A stretch of DNA of 64,000 bases from Sphingobium sp. MI1205 (GTDB taxonomy: Bacteria > Pseudomonadota > Alphaproteobacteria > Sphingomonadales > Sphingomonadaceae): assembly GCF_001563285.1 (NCBI RefSeq), contig NZ_CP005188.1:935501-999500 (forward strand). The letters are read 5' to 3'. Shown here piece by piece: positions 19,876 through 28,808 of the stretch (position 1 is the stretch's first letter; each line of letters starts with the position of its first letter). The notes under the pieces were generated by a model that was given only the letters and a program-made list of their open reading frames with translations, was not told where the DNA came from and searched no databases. A program made the position numbers and the translations under genes.

Positions 19876-22047
19876 TCACATGAAGCTGTAAGGATCGACA
19901 TCCACCGCGACGCGGGTGGCTGATTTCCAGCTGAGCTTGCGCAGCCATTCCCGGATCGCGGCCTGCACGTCCGTCGCCCTTGTGGCGTGGATCAGCAGGC
20001 GATGGCGATGGCGGCCGCGCAGGACGGAAAGCGGCGCGGGCGCGGGGCCATAGACGCGCATGCCGTCGATTTGCGGCGCGGACTTGCCGATCATGCGCGC
20101 CACTTGAGCGGCTTCGTCGGCATCTTCGCTGGATATGATGATCGCCGCGAATCGGCCGAACGGCGGGGCGTTGGCGCGGCGGCGGTTTTCGGTTTCGACT
20201 TCGTAGAAGCGTTCCGAATCGCCCGCCATCAACGCCTGGATGACTTCGGCTTCGGGCATGCGGGTCTGGATAAACACCCGCCCCGGCTTTTCGCCCCGTC
20301 CCGCGCGGCCAGCCACCTGAACGATCTGCTGGAACGTGCGTTCGGACGCGCGCAGGTCGCCTCCTTCCAGACCGAGGTCCGCGTCTATGACCCCGACCAA
20401 TGTCAGATTGGGAAAATGATAGCCCTTGGTGACGAGCTGGGTGCCGACGATGATGTCGACCGCCCCGGCCTCCACCGACTTCACGAATTCAGCGACCTTG
20501 GCCGGGGACCAGAGCGTGTCGGAGGTGACGATGGCGATGCGCGCCTGCGGCCAGAGTGCCTTCACCTCGTCCGCAATGCGTTCGACGCCGGGACCGCAGG
20601 CGACCAGGCTGTCCTCCTCCTTGCAGTCCGGGCAGAAGCGGGGGGACGGGATCACATGGCCGCAATGATGGCAGGCGAGGCGCTTCGTCAGGCGATGTTC
20701 GACCATCCAGGCAGTGCAGTTGGGGCACTGGAAGCGATAGCCGCAATGGCGGCAGAGGGTGAGCGGCGCATAGCCGCGGCGATTGAGGAAGAGGAGGATT
20801 TGCTCGCCCTTTTCCATCGTCTCATCAATAGCTTTTACGAGCGGTGGGGCGATCCAGCGCCCGCGCTCCGGCGGATCGGTGAGCAGGTTGACGCTCTCGA
20901 TTCCCGGCATTTCCGCGCCGCCGAAACGGGAGGGGAGCTTGATTTCCTGATAGCGGCCCAGTTCGACCTGATGCCTCGTCTCTATGGCGGGGGTCGCGGA
21001 CGCCAGTATGACCGGGAATTTTTCGATCAGCCCGCGCATCACCGCGACGTCGCGGGCGTGATAGTGGACGCCATCCTCCTGCTTGAAGCTGGCCTCATGC
21101 GCTTCATCGACCACGATCAGGCCGAGATTGGGATAGGGGAGGAAAAGGGCTGAGCGTGCGCCCACCACGACCGATGCCTCGCCCGATGCAATGGCGCGCC
21201 AGGCGCGGCGGCGCTCCGACTGGCGCAGCCCGCTGTGCCAGCTGATGGGCGCTGTGCCGAACCGCTTTTCGAACCTTTCGAGGAAAGGCTCCGTCAGGGC
21301 TATTTCGGGTAGAAGGACGAGGGTCTGCCGCCCCTGCTCGATCGCGGCGGCGATGGCTTCGAAATAGACTTCCGTCTTGCCCGATCCGGTGACGCCGTCG
21401 AGCAGGAAAGGCGCGAAGTCGCGTGCCTGCACCGCCTGCACGAATTGCGCGGCGGCGGCCGCCTGCTTGTCGGAAAGGACGGGCGGGGCGTGATGCGGAT
21501 CGGGGACGGGATAGGGCGTGTCGATGCTGACTTCGACGGCTTCGAACGCGCCTGCTTTCACGAGGCCGCGGATCACCGCGTCGCTCACCCCACCGATCAG
21601 GGCGAGTTCGCGGATCAGTCCCTGCCGGTCGCCGATGCGTTCCATGGCCTGTTCGCGCTGATCGGTCATGCGGCCGGTAAGGTCACCGGTCGCGCGATAT
21701 TCGATGACGGTGCGCGCGCCTTCGAGCGCGCTCATCGAGGCGAGGGTCATGCGCAGAACGGCGGCGATCGGCGCGAGATAATAGTCCGCCGTCCATTCGA
21801 TCAAGCGGCGGACCGTTTCCGGGACCGGCGGCGCATCGACAAGGCCCACGATGTTGCGCAGGCGGTTGTCGCCGACCGTCTCGACGTCCGGGAAGGCGTC
21901 TTCCTCCCACACGACGCCGATGATCTGGCGCGGTCCGAGCGGCGCGACGACGATGCTGCCGGGAGTGACGCTCATCCCGTGCGGCACGCGATAGTCGAGC
22001 GGGCCGAGGGCGGCGTTCAGCAGGATGACACGGGCGCGCGAACTCAT
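19876..22047 (-). CDS. priA: Primosomal protein N' (PriA helicase)
   Basis: Replication-restart helicase of 723 residues that reloads the replisome at stalled forks. It has an N-terminal DNA-binding domain (SRARVILLNAALGPLDYRVP), Walker A GVTGSGKTEV near residue 217, the DEAH box DEAHEASF near 313, an eight-Cys zinc region at about 430-480 (CRHCGYRFQCPNC and CHHCG...CPDC), and the helicase C-terminal motifs QLVTKGYHFPNL and QVAGRAGRGEKPGRV. The length is typical of the family. The DUF1289 gene follows within 15 bases. Confidence 0.98.
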   Translation of the reverse strand: MSSRARVILLNAALGPLDYRVPHGMSVTPGSIVVAPLGPRQIIGVVWEEDAFPDVETVGDNRLRNIVGLVDAPPVPETVRRLIEWTADYYLAPIAAVLRMTLASMSALEGARTVIEYRATGDLTGRMTDQREQAMERIGDRQGLIRELALIGGVSDAVIRGLVKAGAFEAVEVSIDTPYPVPDPHHAPPVLSDKQAAAAAQFVQAVQARDFAPFLLDGVTGSGKTEVYFEAIAAAIEQGRQTLVLLPEIALTEPFLERFEKRFGTAPISWHSGLRQSERRRAWRAIASGEASVVVGARSALFLPYPNLGLIVVDEAHEASFKQEDGVHYHARDVAVMRGLIEKFPVILASATPAIETRHQVELGRYQEIKLPSRFGGAEMPGIESVNLLTDPPERGRWIAPPLVKAIDETMEKGEQILLFLNRRGYAPLTLCRHCGYRFQCPNCTAWMVEHRLTKRLACHHCGHVIPSPRFCPDCKEEDSLVACGPGVERIADEVKALWPQARIAIVTSDTLWSPAKVAEFVKSVEAGAVDIIVGTQLVTKGYHFPNLTLVGVIDADLGLEGGDLRASERTFQQIVQVAGRAGRGEKPGRVFIQTRMPEAEVIQALMAGDSERFYEVETENRRRANAPPFGRFAAIIISSEDADEAAQVARMIGKSAPQIDGMRVYGPAPAPLSVLRGRHRHRLLIHATRATDVQAAIREWLRKLSWKSATRVAVDVDPYSFM

Positions 22048-22092
22048 CTGCCCCTCCCTATCGCCTGAAGGGCGAAGGGCAAGGCGGATGAC

Positions 22093-22758
22093 CTAGATTT
22101 TCCAGTTGAGGGTCAGCCAGGGCACATGGACCACCGCGTCCGGCCGATTGTCGCGAAAGCTCTGCTGACGCATGTAAAGCAGCTGTATGTCCAGCGCCTT
22201 GCTGACAGCGTGGCGCAGGCCCGCCTGCTGGCGCATGACGGCCGGGCCAGTCTTGTCGCTAGGCTTGGCGCGATTGAGGTGGAAGAATAGCTCGGTTGCC
22301 GCGACCAGCGTCCAGCGTTTGGCCGTGTCGAGCGGAACAGAAGCTTGAACCCGCTGCCGTAGTCGCCAGCTTGCCTCGTCTGTCGTGTCGAAAAAGCGTT
22401 GTTCCAGCCGGGTGCGGCTCTGCCAGATGCCGTGGGTGACTGTCAGCTGCTGAAAAGTGCGCAACTCTTGTTCCGGCCTGGAATGGAAATAAGCGATGCC
22501 GCCGCCAATCTGGACATTCTTTGCTACAGCATGATCCAGCGTGATCCGGGCCAGTTGCTGCTCGCCGCCAGACGCGTCCCGGCGAAAGCGGTGGCCGACG
22601 TCCACCACAACCACATCGTCGGGGCTGGCCTTCACCGTCGCGGCGGCCCCGAGCCATAGCTGCGCTTCATCGTCAGTGGCGTGGGCGGCGGGGCTGGTGG
22701 CCAGCGAGAGAAAGGCAAGAAGCGCAAGGGCGTGGTGGGCAGCGGGAGGTGCGGGCAT
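22093..22758 (-). CDS. DUF2490 domain protein, probable outer membrane barrel
   Basis: A 221-residue secreted protein with a signal peptide (cleaved near AAHATDDEA). It matches the DUF2490 pattern: an N-terminal AQLWLGAAAT strand, alternating polar and hydrophobic strands, RTRLEQRFF, and a short C-terminal strand ending WKI. The family is predicted to form outer membrane beta barrels of unknown function. It ends 46 bases before the priA start on the same strand and is transcribed divergently from the aldolase gene. Confidence 0.82.
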   Translation of the reverse strand: MPAPPAAHHALALLAFLSLATSPAAHATDDEAQLWLGAAATVKASPDDVVVVDVGHRFRRDASGGEQQLARITLDHAVAKNVQIGGGIAYFHSRPEQELRTFQQLTVTHGIWQSRTRLEQRFFDTTDEASWRLRQRVQASVPLDTAKRWTLVAATELFFHLNRAKPSDKTGPAVMRQQAGLRHAVSKALDIQLLYMRQQSFRDNRPDAVVHVPWLTLNWKI

Positions 22759-22898
22759 ACATAGGGTCCCCAGGAAAGGTGCGCGGTCATAATGTTACGG
22801 AGATGTTTCCGTAAAGCCCGCAGCTGGCAATAATGGCTAAAGCCGGGATCAGCCGCTAAAGGGGAGGCGATTCGCACATCCCGCCCCGGAGCATTCCC

Positions 22899-23552
22899 AT
22901 GAAATTCTTCGTCGACACCGCCGACACCAACGAAATCCGCGACCTTGCAGCCACGGGCCTGCTCGACGGCGTCACGACCAATCCGTCGCTGATCCACAAG
23001 TCGGGCCGCAAGTTCGTCGAGGTGGTCGAGGAAATCTGCGGCATCGTCGATGGCCCCGTATCGGCGGAAGTCGTCGCGCTCGACCATGAGACGATGATGA
23101 AGGAAGCCGCCGTGCTGCGGAAGATCGCGGACAATGTCTGCATCAAGGTGCCGCTGACCATCGACGGGCTCAAGACCTGCAAGGCGCTGACCAGCGAAGG
23201 CGTGATGGTGAACGTCACCCTCTGTTTCTCCGCCAATCAGGCGCTGCTGGCGGCGAAGGCCGGGGCGAGCTTCATATCGCCCTTCGTCGGGCGGCATGAC
23301 GATAATGGCTTCGACGGCATGAAGCTGATCGAGGACATCCGCCTGATCTACGACAATTATGCGTTCGATACCGAAATTCTGGTGGCGAGCGTGCGGCACC
23401 CGATCCATGTGCTGGAAAGCGCGAAGATCGGCGCAGATGTGATGACCGCGCCGCCTTCGGTCATCAAGGCGCTGTTCAACCATGTGCTGACCGAAAAGGG
23501 TATTGCGGGCTTCCTGGCTGATTGGGAAAAGACCGGCCAGTCGGTTCTTTGA
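22899..23552 (+). CDS. fsa: Fructose-6-phosphate aldolase / small transaldolase
   Basis: Class I aldolase of 217 residues, the size of the FSA/TalC group rather than the long transaldolases. It starts [20 protein letters not shown] and has GVTTNPSLI, the Schiff-base Lys83 in [25 protein letters not shown], and the phosphate-binding end [18 protein letters not shown]. It may act as transaldolase in the pentose phosphate pathway or as an aldolase; sequence alone does not decide. A REP-like repeat follows the stop. Confidence 0.93.
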   Translation: MKFFVDTADTNEIRDLAATGLLDGVTTNPSLIHKSGRKFVEVVEEICGIVDGPVSAEVVALDHETMMKEAAVLRKIADNVCIKVPLTIDGLKTCKALTSEGVMVNVTLCFSANQALLAAKAGASFISPFVGRHDDNGFDGMKLIEDIRLIYDNYAFDTEILVASVRHPIHVLESAKIGADVMTAPPSVIKALFNHVLTEKGIAGFLADWEKTGQSVL

Positions 23553-23578
23553 GGCGGTAGCATATCGTCGTTTGCCAT

Positions 23579-23620
23579 GAGCCTGCCGAAGGATTTCGAC
23601 AGGCTCAGCCCGAACGGGGA
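23579..23620. repeat. Interspersed palindrome (family B), copy 1
   Basis: An imperfect inverted repeat, GAGCCTG...CAGGCTC, containing the core TTCGACAGGCTCAGCCCGAACG. The same core, with AAG for AGG, occurs at 31634-31656 and 39813-39834. All three copies lie between genes. This core is frequent in intergenic DNA of sphingomonads and other proteobacteria. Confidence 0.8.
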
Positions 23621-23693
23621 AGAGTCTGCTCTCTTTTTTCCTGTGGCAACCTCTGACCGCGCGCATCATTCTCTTCTGTAAAGGAGAGAGGCG

Positions 23694-24044
23694 ATGTTCG
23701 TCGCGGTCTATTGGTGGCGGGTGCATCCTGGGAAGGAAGATCAGTTCCGCGCGGCGTGGCGGCGCGGGACCGACCTGATCCGCGAGAAATATGGGAGCTA
23801 CGGTTCTCGCCTGCACCGTGACGCGGATGGGCGTTTCGTGGGCTATGCGGAATGGCCGGACGAGGAGACATGGCGCGCCGCGTTCGATCAGAAGATGGTC
23901 TATGACGAGCCGGAGACGCGGGCGGCCTTTGTCGATGCGATTGCCGAAGTGCCTGCCGATGCTGACCCGATTTTCACGATGACAGTGACCGACGACCTGC
24001 TGCTGCGGGCGCGGCTCTTCGATAGTCCGCTTGATGGCGAATAA
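23694..24044 (+). CDS. Antibiotic biosynthesis monooxygenase (ABM)-fold protein
   Basis: A 116-residue single-domain protein of dimeric alpha/beta-barrel type. The opening strand FVAVYWWRVHPGKEDQFRAAW and the following DLIREKYGSYGSRLHRDADGRFVGYAEW are typical of small ABM proteins. Such proteins range from heme-degrading or quinol monooxygenases to catalytically inert forms, so no substrate is assigned. A GGAGAGAGGCG ribosome-binding region precedes the ATG. Its stop overlaps the start of a 32-residue membrane protein gene. Confidence 0.82.
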   Translation: MFVAVYWWRVHPGKEDQFRAAWRRGTDLIREKYGSYGSRLHRDADGRFVGYAEWPDEETWRAAFDQKMVYDEPETRAAFVDAIAEVPADADPIFTMTVTDDLLLRARLFDSPLDGE

Positions 24045-24132
24045 GAACGGGCTGGACTGGGGTTGGGGCTTCCTGGCCTTTGCGATACTGATCGCCGGGC
24101 TGGTGATGCTGCTGATGGGCTGGCGCCTCTAA
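24034..24132 (+). CDS. Small single-pass membrane protein, 32 residues
   Basis: The frame from ATG 24034 to TAA 24132 encodes MANKNGLDWGWGFLAFAILI followed by AGLVMLLMGWRL. It has one strongly hydrophobic helix (residues 12-28) with a positively charged end. The start overlaps the end of the ABM gene by 11 bases, suggesting translational coupling. Its codon pattern is like that of neighbouring genes. I know no family for it. The small size leaves real doubt, but the clean helix, the coupling and the tight fit before the tRNA support it. Confidence 0.5.
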   Translation: MANKNGLDWGWGFLAFAILIAGLVMLLMGWRL

Positions 24133-24142
24133 CGGCAGCGGA

Positions 24143-24219
24143 TGGCGACCCCGGCAGGATTCGAACCTGCGACCATTCGCTTAGAAGGCGAATGCTCTAT
24201 CCAGCTGAGCTACGGGGCC
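24143..24219 (-). tRNA. tRNA-Arg (anticodon UCU)
   Basis: A 77-base cloverleaf on the minus strand. The acceptor GGCCCCG pairs with CGGGGTC (one G-U pair), the D arm is GCTCAGCTGGATAGAGC, the anticodon stem is ATTCGCCTTCTAAGCGAAT with loop CTTCTAA (anticodon TCT), and the T arm is GCAGGTTCGAATCCTGC. The 3' CCA is encoded at 24143-24145. It reads AGA codons, which are rare in this GC-rich genome. Confidence 0.96.
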
Positions 24220-24292
24220 GTACGGGCGCTTCGATAGCCGGGCTTGCGCTCCCGTGCAACGGCAGGGCATTGCATTTGCACCGGGGGCGGAT

Positions 24293-25024
24293 ATGCAGGG
24301 TGCCATGGCCGATATGGGGGTTCGGAAAATCGACGCGCAGGCGCTTTCGCAGCGGCCCATGCGCTATTTCGATTTCTTCATCGCAGCATTTGTAGCGATC
24401 CTGCTGCTGTCGAACCTGATCGGCGCGGCGAAGCTTTCAACGCTTTTTGGCTTCACCTTTGGCGCTGGCATTCTCTTTTTCCCGCTGGGCTATGTGCTTG
24501 GCGACGTACTGACCGAAGTCTATGGCTATGCGCGCGCGCGGCGCTGCGTTTGGGCCGGGTTCGGGGCCATGCTGTTCATGGCGCTAATGAGCTGGGTGGT
24601 GGTGAAGCTGCCCCCGGCGGAGGGTTGGCCGGATCAGAAGGCCTATGAGGCGGTGTTCGGCAGCACCTGGCGCATCGTGTTCGCCTCGCTCACGGCTTTC
24701 TGGGCAGGGGAGTTCGCCAACAGCTTCGTGCTGGCGAAGATGAAGCTGCTGACCCAAGGCAAGCATCTTTGGATGCGGACGATCGGATCGACGATCGTGG
24801 GGCAGGGAGTGGACAGCCTGCTTTTCTACCCGCTCGCTTTCCTTGGCGTCTGGACCACGCAACAGGTGCTGACGGTGATGGTCACGAACTGGATGCTGAA
24901 AGTGCTGTGGGAAGCGGTACTGACGCCCGTGACCTATCTGGTGGTCAACGGCCTGAAACGCGCCGAGGGGCTGGACGTGTATGACGAGCATACGAATTTC
25001 ACGCCGTTCCGCACGCAGCTCTGA
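24293..25024 (+). CDS. yhhQ: Queuosine precursor transporter (YhhQ/VUT family)
   Basis: Inner membrane protein of about 243 residues with six predicted helices. The family signature is clear: LSNLIGAAKLSTLFG, FPLGYVLGDVLTEVYGYARARR, WAGEFANSFVLAKMK and TIVGQGVDSLLFYPLAF, with a C-terminal SLVT-like helix. In E. coli YhhQ imports the 7-cyano-7-deazaguanine precursor of the tRNA base queuosine. The start is likely ATG 24293 (GGGGGCG upstream) or ATG 24305. It precedes the convergent truA gene, another tRNA-modification gene. Confidence 0.92.
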   Translation: MQGAMADMGVRKIDAQALSQRPMRYFDFFIAAFVAILLLSNLIGAAKLSTLFGFTFGAGILFFPLGYVLGDVLTEVYGYARARRCVWAGFGAMLFMALMSWVVVKLPPAEGWPDQKAYEAVFGSTWRIVFASLTAFWAGEFANSFVLAKMKLLTQGKHLWMRTIGSTIVGQGVDSLLFYPLAFLGVWTTQQVLTVMVTNWMLKVLWEAVLTPVTYLVVNGLKRAEGLDVYDEHTNFTPFRTQL

Positions 25025-25030
25025 CCGGGC

Positions 25031-25777
25031 CTATTGGTCAGGGTAGCGGGCATTCACGAAATAAAGGCCGTCGGGCGGGGCGTTGAGGCCGAGGGCGGCG
25101 CGATCCCTGGCGTCGCGGGCGGTGCGCATGTCGTCCACGGTCCAGCGGCCCATGCCGACCAGAGCGAGGCAACCCACCATCGAACGGACCTGATGATGAA
25201 GGAAAGAGCGCGCCTCGGCATGGATGGCGATGCGGTCGCCCTCGCGTTCGACGTCGAGGCGATCGAGTGACTTGAGCGGGCTTTCCGCTTGGCAATGGGC
25301 AGAGCGGAAGGTGGTGAAGTCGTGTCGGCCCACCAGAAGCTGCGCCGCCTCCTGCATCGCGTCCGTGTCTAGCGGCTGGATCACGCGCCAGACGAGGCCG
25401 TTTTCGAAGGTCAGCGGTGCGCGGCGGTTGGCGATTCGGTAGACATAGGCGCGACCCATGCAGGAAAAGCGGGCGTGCCAGTCGTCCGGCACGACATCGC
25501 AGGCAAGGACCGCGACCGGATGCGGACGCAGGCGGGCGTTCAACGCTTCCATAAGGCGAAACGGCTTTATGTCCTTCGCGATATCGGCGTGGGCGCGCAT
25601 GCCAAGGCCGTGGACGCCAGCGTCGGTGCGACCGGCGGCATGGATGACGGACTGTTCGCCGGTGATCGCGCGGATGGCGTCCTCCAGCGCTTGCTGGACG
25701 CTGGGGCCGTGCGCCTGCCGCTGCCAGCCCATGAAGGGGCGGCCGTCAAATTCCACGGTGAAGGCGAAGCGGATCAT
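25031..25777 (-). CDS. truA: tRNA pseudouridine(38-40) synthase TruA
   Basis: Modifies uridines 38-40 of the anticodon arm of many tRNAs. 248 residues. The catalytic Asp lies in [13 protein letters not shown] near residue 53. The N-terminal [19 protein letters not shown] and the later [16 protein letters not shown] and [18 protein letters not shown] are family landmarks. fmt lies upstream on the same strand, with a REP-like element between the two genes. Confidence 0.98.
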   Translation of the reverse strand: MIRFAFTVEFDGRPFMGWQRQAHGPSVQQALEDAIRAITGEQSVIHAAGRTDAGVHGLGMRAHADIAKDIKPFRLMEALNARLRPHPVAVLACDVVPDDWHARFSCMGRAYVYRIANRRAPLTFENGLVWRVIQPLDTDAMQEAAQLLVGRHDFTTFRSAHCQAESPLKSLDRLDVEREGDRIAIHAEARSFLHHQVRSMVGCLALVGMGRWTVDDMRTARDARDRAALGLNAPPDGLYFVNARYPDQ

Positions 25778-25810
25778 CGGCTAAATTGGGGTGGCCGAAC
25801 CACTACCGCA

Positions 25811-25888
25811 GTCATGCCAGCGAACGCTGGGGTCTCGGGAGGCGGCGCGCAATGTCGCTTGAGATCCCAGCTTCCGCTGGGATGACGG
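25811..25888. repeat. REP-like paired palindrome (family A), copy 2
   Basis: Two opposed hairpins (GCCAGC-loop-GCTGG and TCCCAGC-loop-GCTGGGA) bounded by GTCAT and ATGAC. The right half (TTGAGATCCCAGC...CTGGGATGACGG) is almost identical to that of the copy at 14615-14695. It fills most of the gap between fmt and truA. A half copy (GTCCCAGCGAGCGCTGG) is at 55188-55204 beside the desaturase and lptG genes. Confidence 0.8.
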
Positions 25889-25903
25889 TTTAGGAGGGCG
25901 AGT

Positions 25904-26812
25904 TTAGTCATCGACACGCGACCCGGCTGGCATGTCGAAGCCGCGTAACAATTCGCCCGGCGACATCGCGCCCTTGCCTGCGCGCTGGATGAGCGTGGGG
26001 CGGATGGCGCCGTGGCCGCAGCCGATCAGCAGGCTGTTGTCGAGCAGTTCGCCCGGCGTTCCGCCATGCTCCTCCACATGGGCGGCGAGGATACGGAAGC
26101 GTTCGCCCCGATATTCGAAGAATGCGCCGGGGAAGGGATTGAACGCGCGAACCTGCCGCTCAATCTGGTGCGCGTCGCGGGTGAAGTCGATACGGGCTTC
26201 GGCCTTGTCGATTTTCGAGGCGTAGGTAACGCCTTCCTCCGGCTGCGGCATGGGCGGATGGGCAGGCAGGTCGTCGAGTACCTCGACCATCAGTTCGGCC
26301 CCTGCCAGCGCGAGTTCTTCGGTCAGGGCGCCAGCTGTCTTGTCCTCTACCGGCGTCACATGCTTGGCGCGCATGGGGCCGGTGTCGAGACCCGCTTCCA
26401 TGTCCATGATGGTGACGCCGGTGACATTGTCGCCCGCGAGAATCGCGCGCTGGATCGGCGCTGCGCCACGCCACCGAGGAAGCAGCGAGGCGTGGATATT
26501 GAGGCAGCCGGAGCGGGGCGCATCGAGAATGGGACGCGGCAGGATCAGGCCGTAGGCCGCGACAACCGCCACATCGGCGTTGAGCGCGCGGAAGGCGTCC
26601 TGCACCGCTTGGTCCTTGAGCGAGACGGGGGTGCGTACTTCCATGCCCATCTCGTCGGCCTGGCTATGGACTGGCGAGGGGCGCAACGCCTTCCCCCGTC
26701 CGGCGGGCCGGGGCGGCTGGCTGTAGACCGCGACGATCTCATGCCCAGCCTTTTCCAGCGCGATGAGGGCCGGGACGGCGAATTCGGGCGTTCCCATGTA
26801 AATGATGCGCAT
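25904..26812 (-). CDS. fmt: Methionyl-tRNA formyltransferase
   Basis: Formylates initiator Met-tRNA using 10-formyl-tetrahydrofolate. 302 residues. It has [19 protein letters not shown], the core [22 protein letters not shown] with the SLLP hinge, and [16 protein letters not shown]. The C-terminal OB-fold domain runs from about residue 210. It is divergent from recR and def with 53 bases between starts, so fmt and def share a locus here but not an operon. Confidence 0.98.
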   Translation of the reverse strand: MRIIYMGTPEFAVPALIALEKAGHEIVAVYSQPPRPAGRGKALRPSPVHSQADEMGMEVRTPVSLKDQAVQDAFRALNADVAVVAAYGLILPRPILDAPRSGCLNIHASLLPRWRGAAPIQRAILAGDNVTGVTIMDMEAGLDTGPMRAKHVTPVEDKTAGALTEELALAGAELMVEVLDDLPAHPPMPQPEEGVTYASKIDKAEARIDFTRDAHQIERQVRAFNPFPGAFFEYRGERFRILAAHVEEHGGTPGELLDNSLLIGCGHGAIRPTLIQRAGKGAMSPGELLRGFDMPAGSRVDD

Positions 26813-26865
26813 GACGGCCTCTCAACTCTTTTGACCCCGGACTTGCAAGCCCCTATCTCGGTTCC

Positions 26866-27462
26866 ATGGCTTCTCCCGAAATCGAAGCGCTGACGCAGGC
26901 GCTGTCCCGCCTGCCCGGTCTTGGCCCACGTTCCGCGCGGCGCGCTGTCCTGCATCTGCTCAAGAAGCGCGAAAGCGCGCTGGAGCCGTTGCTGCGCGCG
27001 CTGGATGCGGTGAACGACCGGCTGGTGACATGCGGTATATGCGGAAATGTCGATACGATCGATCCTTGCGGCATCTGTGCCGACGCCAGGCGGGATGCGC
27101 GCGCGCTGTGCGTCGTGGAGGATGTGGCGGACCTGTGGGCGCTGGACAAATCGCGGCTCTTCCCCGGGCGGTTTCATGTGCTGGGCGGGCGACTGTCGGC
27201 GCTGGAGGGGGTGAGGCCAGAGGACCTTTCCATCGACGCGCTGGTCGCGCGGGTCAGCGCGGGCGGCATTGACGAGGTGGTGCTGGCGATGAACGCCACG
27301 CTGGAGGGCCAGACGACCGCCCATTATCTGGCCGAGCGGCTGGAACAGTTCCCAGTGCGGCTGACACAGCTGGCCCATGGCGTGCCGGTGGGCGGCGAGC
27401 TGGACTATCTGGACGAAGGCACGCTGGCGCAGGCGTTGCGCGCGCGTCGGCCTGTCGCTTGA
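26866..27462 (+). CDS. recR: Recombination mediator protein RecR
   Basis: RecFOR-pathway protein that helps load RecA onto gapped DNA. 198 residues. The N-terminal helix-hairpin-helix region ([20 protein letters not shown]) is followed by a four-Cys zinc finger ([16 protein letters not shown], residues 58-73). The Toprim domain starts at [14 protein letters not shown], and the C-terminal [20 protein letters not shown] motif is present (here [11 protein letters not shown]). def follows 31 bases downstream on the same strand. Confidence 0.98.
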   Translation: MASPEIEALTQALSRLPGLGPRSARRAVLHLLKKRESALEPLLRALDAVNDRLVTCGICGNVDTIDPCGICADARRDARALCVVEDVADLWALDKSRLFPGRFHVLGGRLSALEGVRPEDLSIDALVARVSAGGIDEVVLAMNATLEGQTTAHYLAERLEQFPVRLTQLAHGVPVGGELDYLDEGTLAQALRARRPVA

Positions 27463-27493
27463 ATTTTCGGCGCTGTCGGATTATTTTACGATC

Positions 27494-28024
27494 ATGGCCA
27501 TTCTTCCTATCCTGGAGGCGCCCGATCCGCGCCTGCGTACCATATCGTCTCCGGTGGAGGCGATTGATGACGATCTGCAACGTCTGATCGACGATATGTT
27601 CGAGACGATGTATGACGCGCCGGGCATTGGCTTAGCCGCCATACAGGTGGGTGTGCCCAAGCGCGTGCTGGTGATCGACCTTCAGGAACCGGAGTCGGAC
27701 GAAGAAGGCGCGCCTGCGGTCAAGAAGCCGATGGTGTTCATCAATCCCGAAGTACTCGACGGGTCGGACGAGTTGTCCGTCTATAATGAAGGCTGCCTCT
27801 CGGTCCCTGAACAATTTGCCGAGGTCGAGCGTCCCGCATCGATTCGCGCAAGCTGGATGGACCGGGACGGACGCATCCACGAAGAGCGGTTGGAAGGGCT
27901 CCTCGCGACATGCCTACAGCATGAGATGGATCATCTTCAGGGAGTATTGTTCATCGATCACCTGTCCCGGTTGAAGCGGGACATGTTGATGAAGAAGCTG
28001 GTGAAGGCGCGTAAGGCGGCCTGA
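27494..28024 (+). CDS. def: Peptide deformylase
   Basis: Metalloenzyme of 176 residues that removes the formyl group from nascent proteins. All three motifs are intact: [13 protein letters not shown] (Cys metal ligand) and QHEMDHLQG (two His ligands and catalytic Glu). The start is ATG 27494 ([16 protein letters not shown]); the longer upstream frame overlaps recR out of frame and is ignored. A short acidic insertion ([12 protein letters not shown]) around residue 65-78 is typical of alphaproteobacterial type 1 enzymes. A terminator follows. Confidence 0.98.
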   Translation: MAILPILEAPDPRLRTISSPVEAIDDDLQRLIDDMFETMYDAPGIGLAAIQVGVPKRVLVIDLQEPESDEEGAPAVKKPMVFINPEVLDGSDELSVYNEGCLSVPEQFAEVERPASIRASWMDRDGRIHEERLEGLLATCLQHEMDHLQGVLFIDHLSRLKRDMLMKKLVKARKAA

Positions 28025-28046
28025 AAAGCTGACTGGCCTGGAAATT

Positions 28047-28076
28047 AAAACACCCGGGCATCAGGTCGGGGTGTTT
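28047..28076 (+). terminator. Rho-independent terminator after def
   Basis: An eight-base stem AAACACCC/GGGTGTTT encloses a 12-base loop, with A residues on one side and Ts on the other. It lies between the convergent def and phoB genes, so it may act in both directions. Confidence 0.65.
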
Positions 28077-28104
28077 GCGTTACCGAAAAGGCGGAAGAGT
28101 GCGG

Positions 28105-28806
28105 TCAACCCGCCCCGTCAGTATCCAGCGCATAGCCCGCAGAGCGGACCGTGCGGATGATGTCGCGATATTTGCCGTCCGCGTTTATTGCCTTGCGGAG
28201 GCGGCGGATATGGACGTCCACCGTCCGCAGTTCGATATCGCTGTCCTGGCCCCAAACACTGTCCAGCAGCCGCTCGCGCGAGAACACCCAGCCGGGATGT
28301 TCGAGGAAATGTTTGAGCAGGCGAAATTCGGTGGGGCCGAGTGGGATCACCTGGCCGCCCCGGCGGACCTTATGGCCGACCGTGTCCATCTCCACATCCG
28401 CGAAGGTCAATGTTTCGCCAGCGAGCGCGGGGCGGACCCGGCGCAGGACCGCGCCAACGCGGGCGACGAGTTCGCGCGGGGAAAAGGGCTTGGTGACATA
28501 ATCGTCCGCGCCGGTTTCAAGGCCACGGACCCGATCTTCTTCCTCACCCCGCGCGGTGAGCATGATGATTGGTACGTTGGCCGTGCCGTTCATGCGGCGC
28601 AGGCGGCGGCAGACTTCGATCCCGGACAGGCTTTCGACCATCCAGTCGAGCAGCACTATGTCAGGCACATTTTCCTGCGCGAGCAGCAGGGCTTCTTCGC
28701 CATCGACGGTGTGGGCGACCTCAAAATCCTCACGCTTGAAATGCCAGATGAGAAGTTCGGCGAGTGCTGCGTCGTCTTCGACCAGAAGCATCTTGGCTCT
28801 CGCCAT
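28105..28806 (-). CDS. phoB: Phosphate regulon response regulator PhoB
   Basis: OmpR-class response regulator of 233 residues. The receiver domain has the acidic pocket (Glu10, Asp11, Asp12), phospho-acceptor Asp54 (VLLDWMVE), Thr in MLTARGEEED and Lys in VTKPFSPREL. The winged-helix DNA-binding domain occupies about residues 130-228 and includes GPTEFRLLKHFLEHPGWVFSRERLLDSVWG, VDVHIRRLRKAI and IRTVRSAGYAL. The ATG at 28806 lies two bases after the phoU stop. Together with phoR at the other end of the locus it forms a complete two-component pair. Confidence 0.97.
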   Translation of the reverse strand: MARAKMLLVEDDAALAELLIWHFKREDFEVAHTVDGEEALLLAQENVPDIVLLDWMVESLSGIEVCRRLRRMNGTANVPIIMLTARGEEEDRVRGLETGADDYVTKPFSPRELVARVGAVLRRVRPALAGETLTFADVEMDTVGHKVRRGGQVIPLGPTEFRLLKHFLEHPGWVFSRERLLDSVWGQDSDIELRTVDVHIRRLRKAINADGKYRDIIRTVRSAGYALDTDGAG

Positions 28807-28808
28807 AT

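Noticed and set aside
22632..23816. Long minus-strand frame across the aldolase and DUF2490 genes
   Set aside because: It opposes the well-conserved aldolase, and its composition is unlike a real protein.
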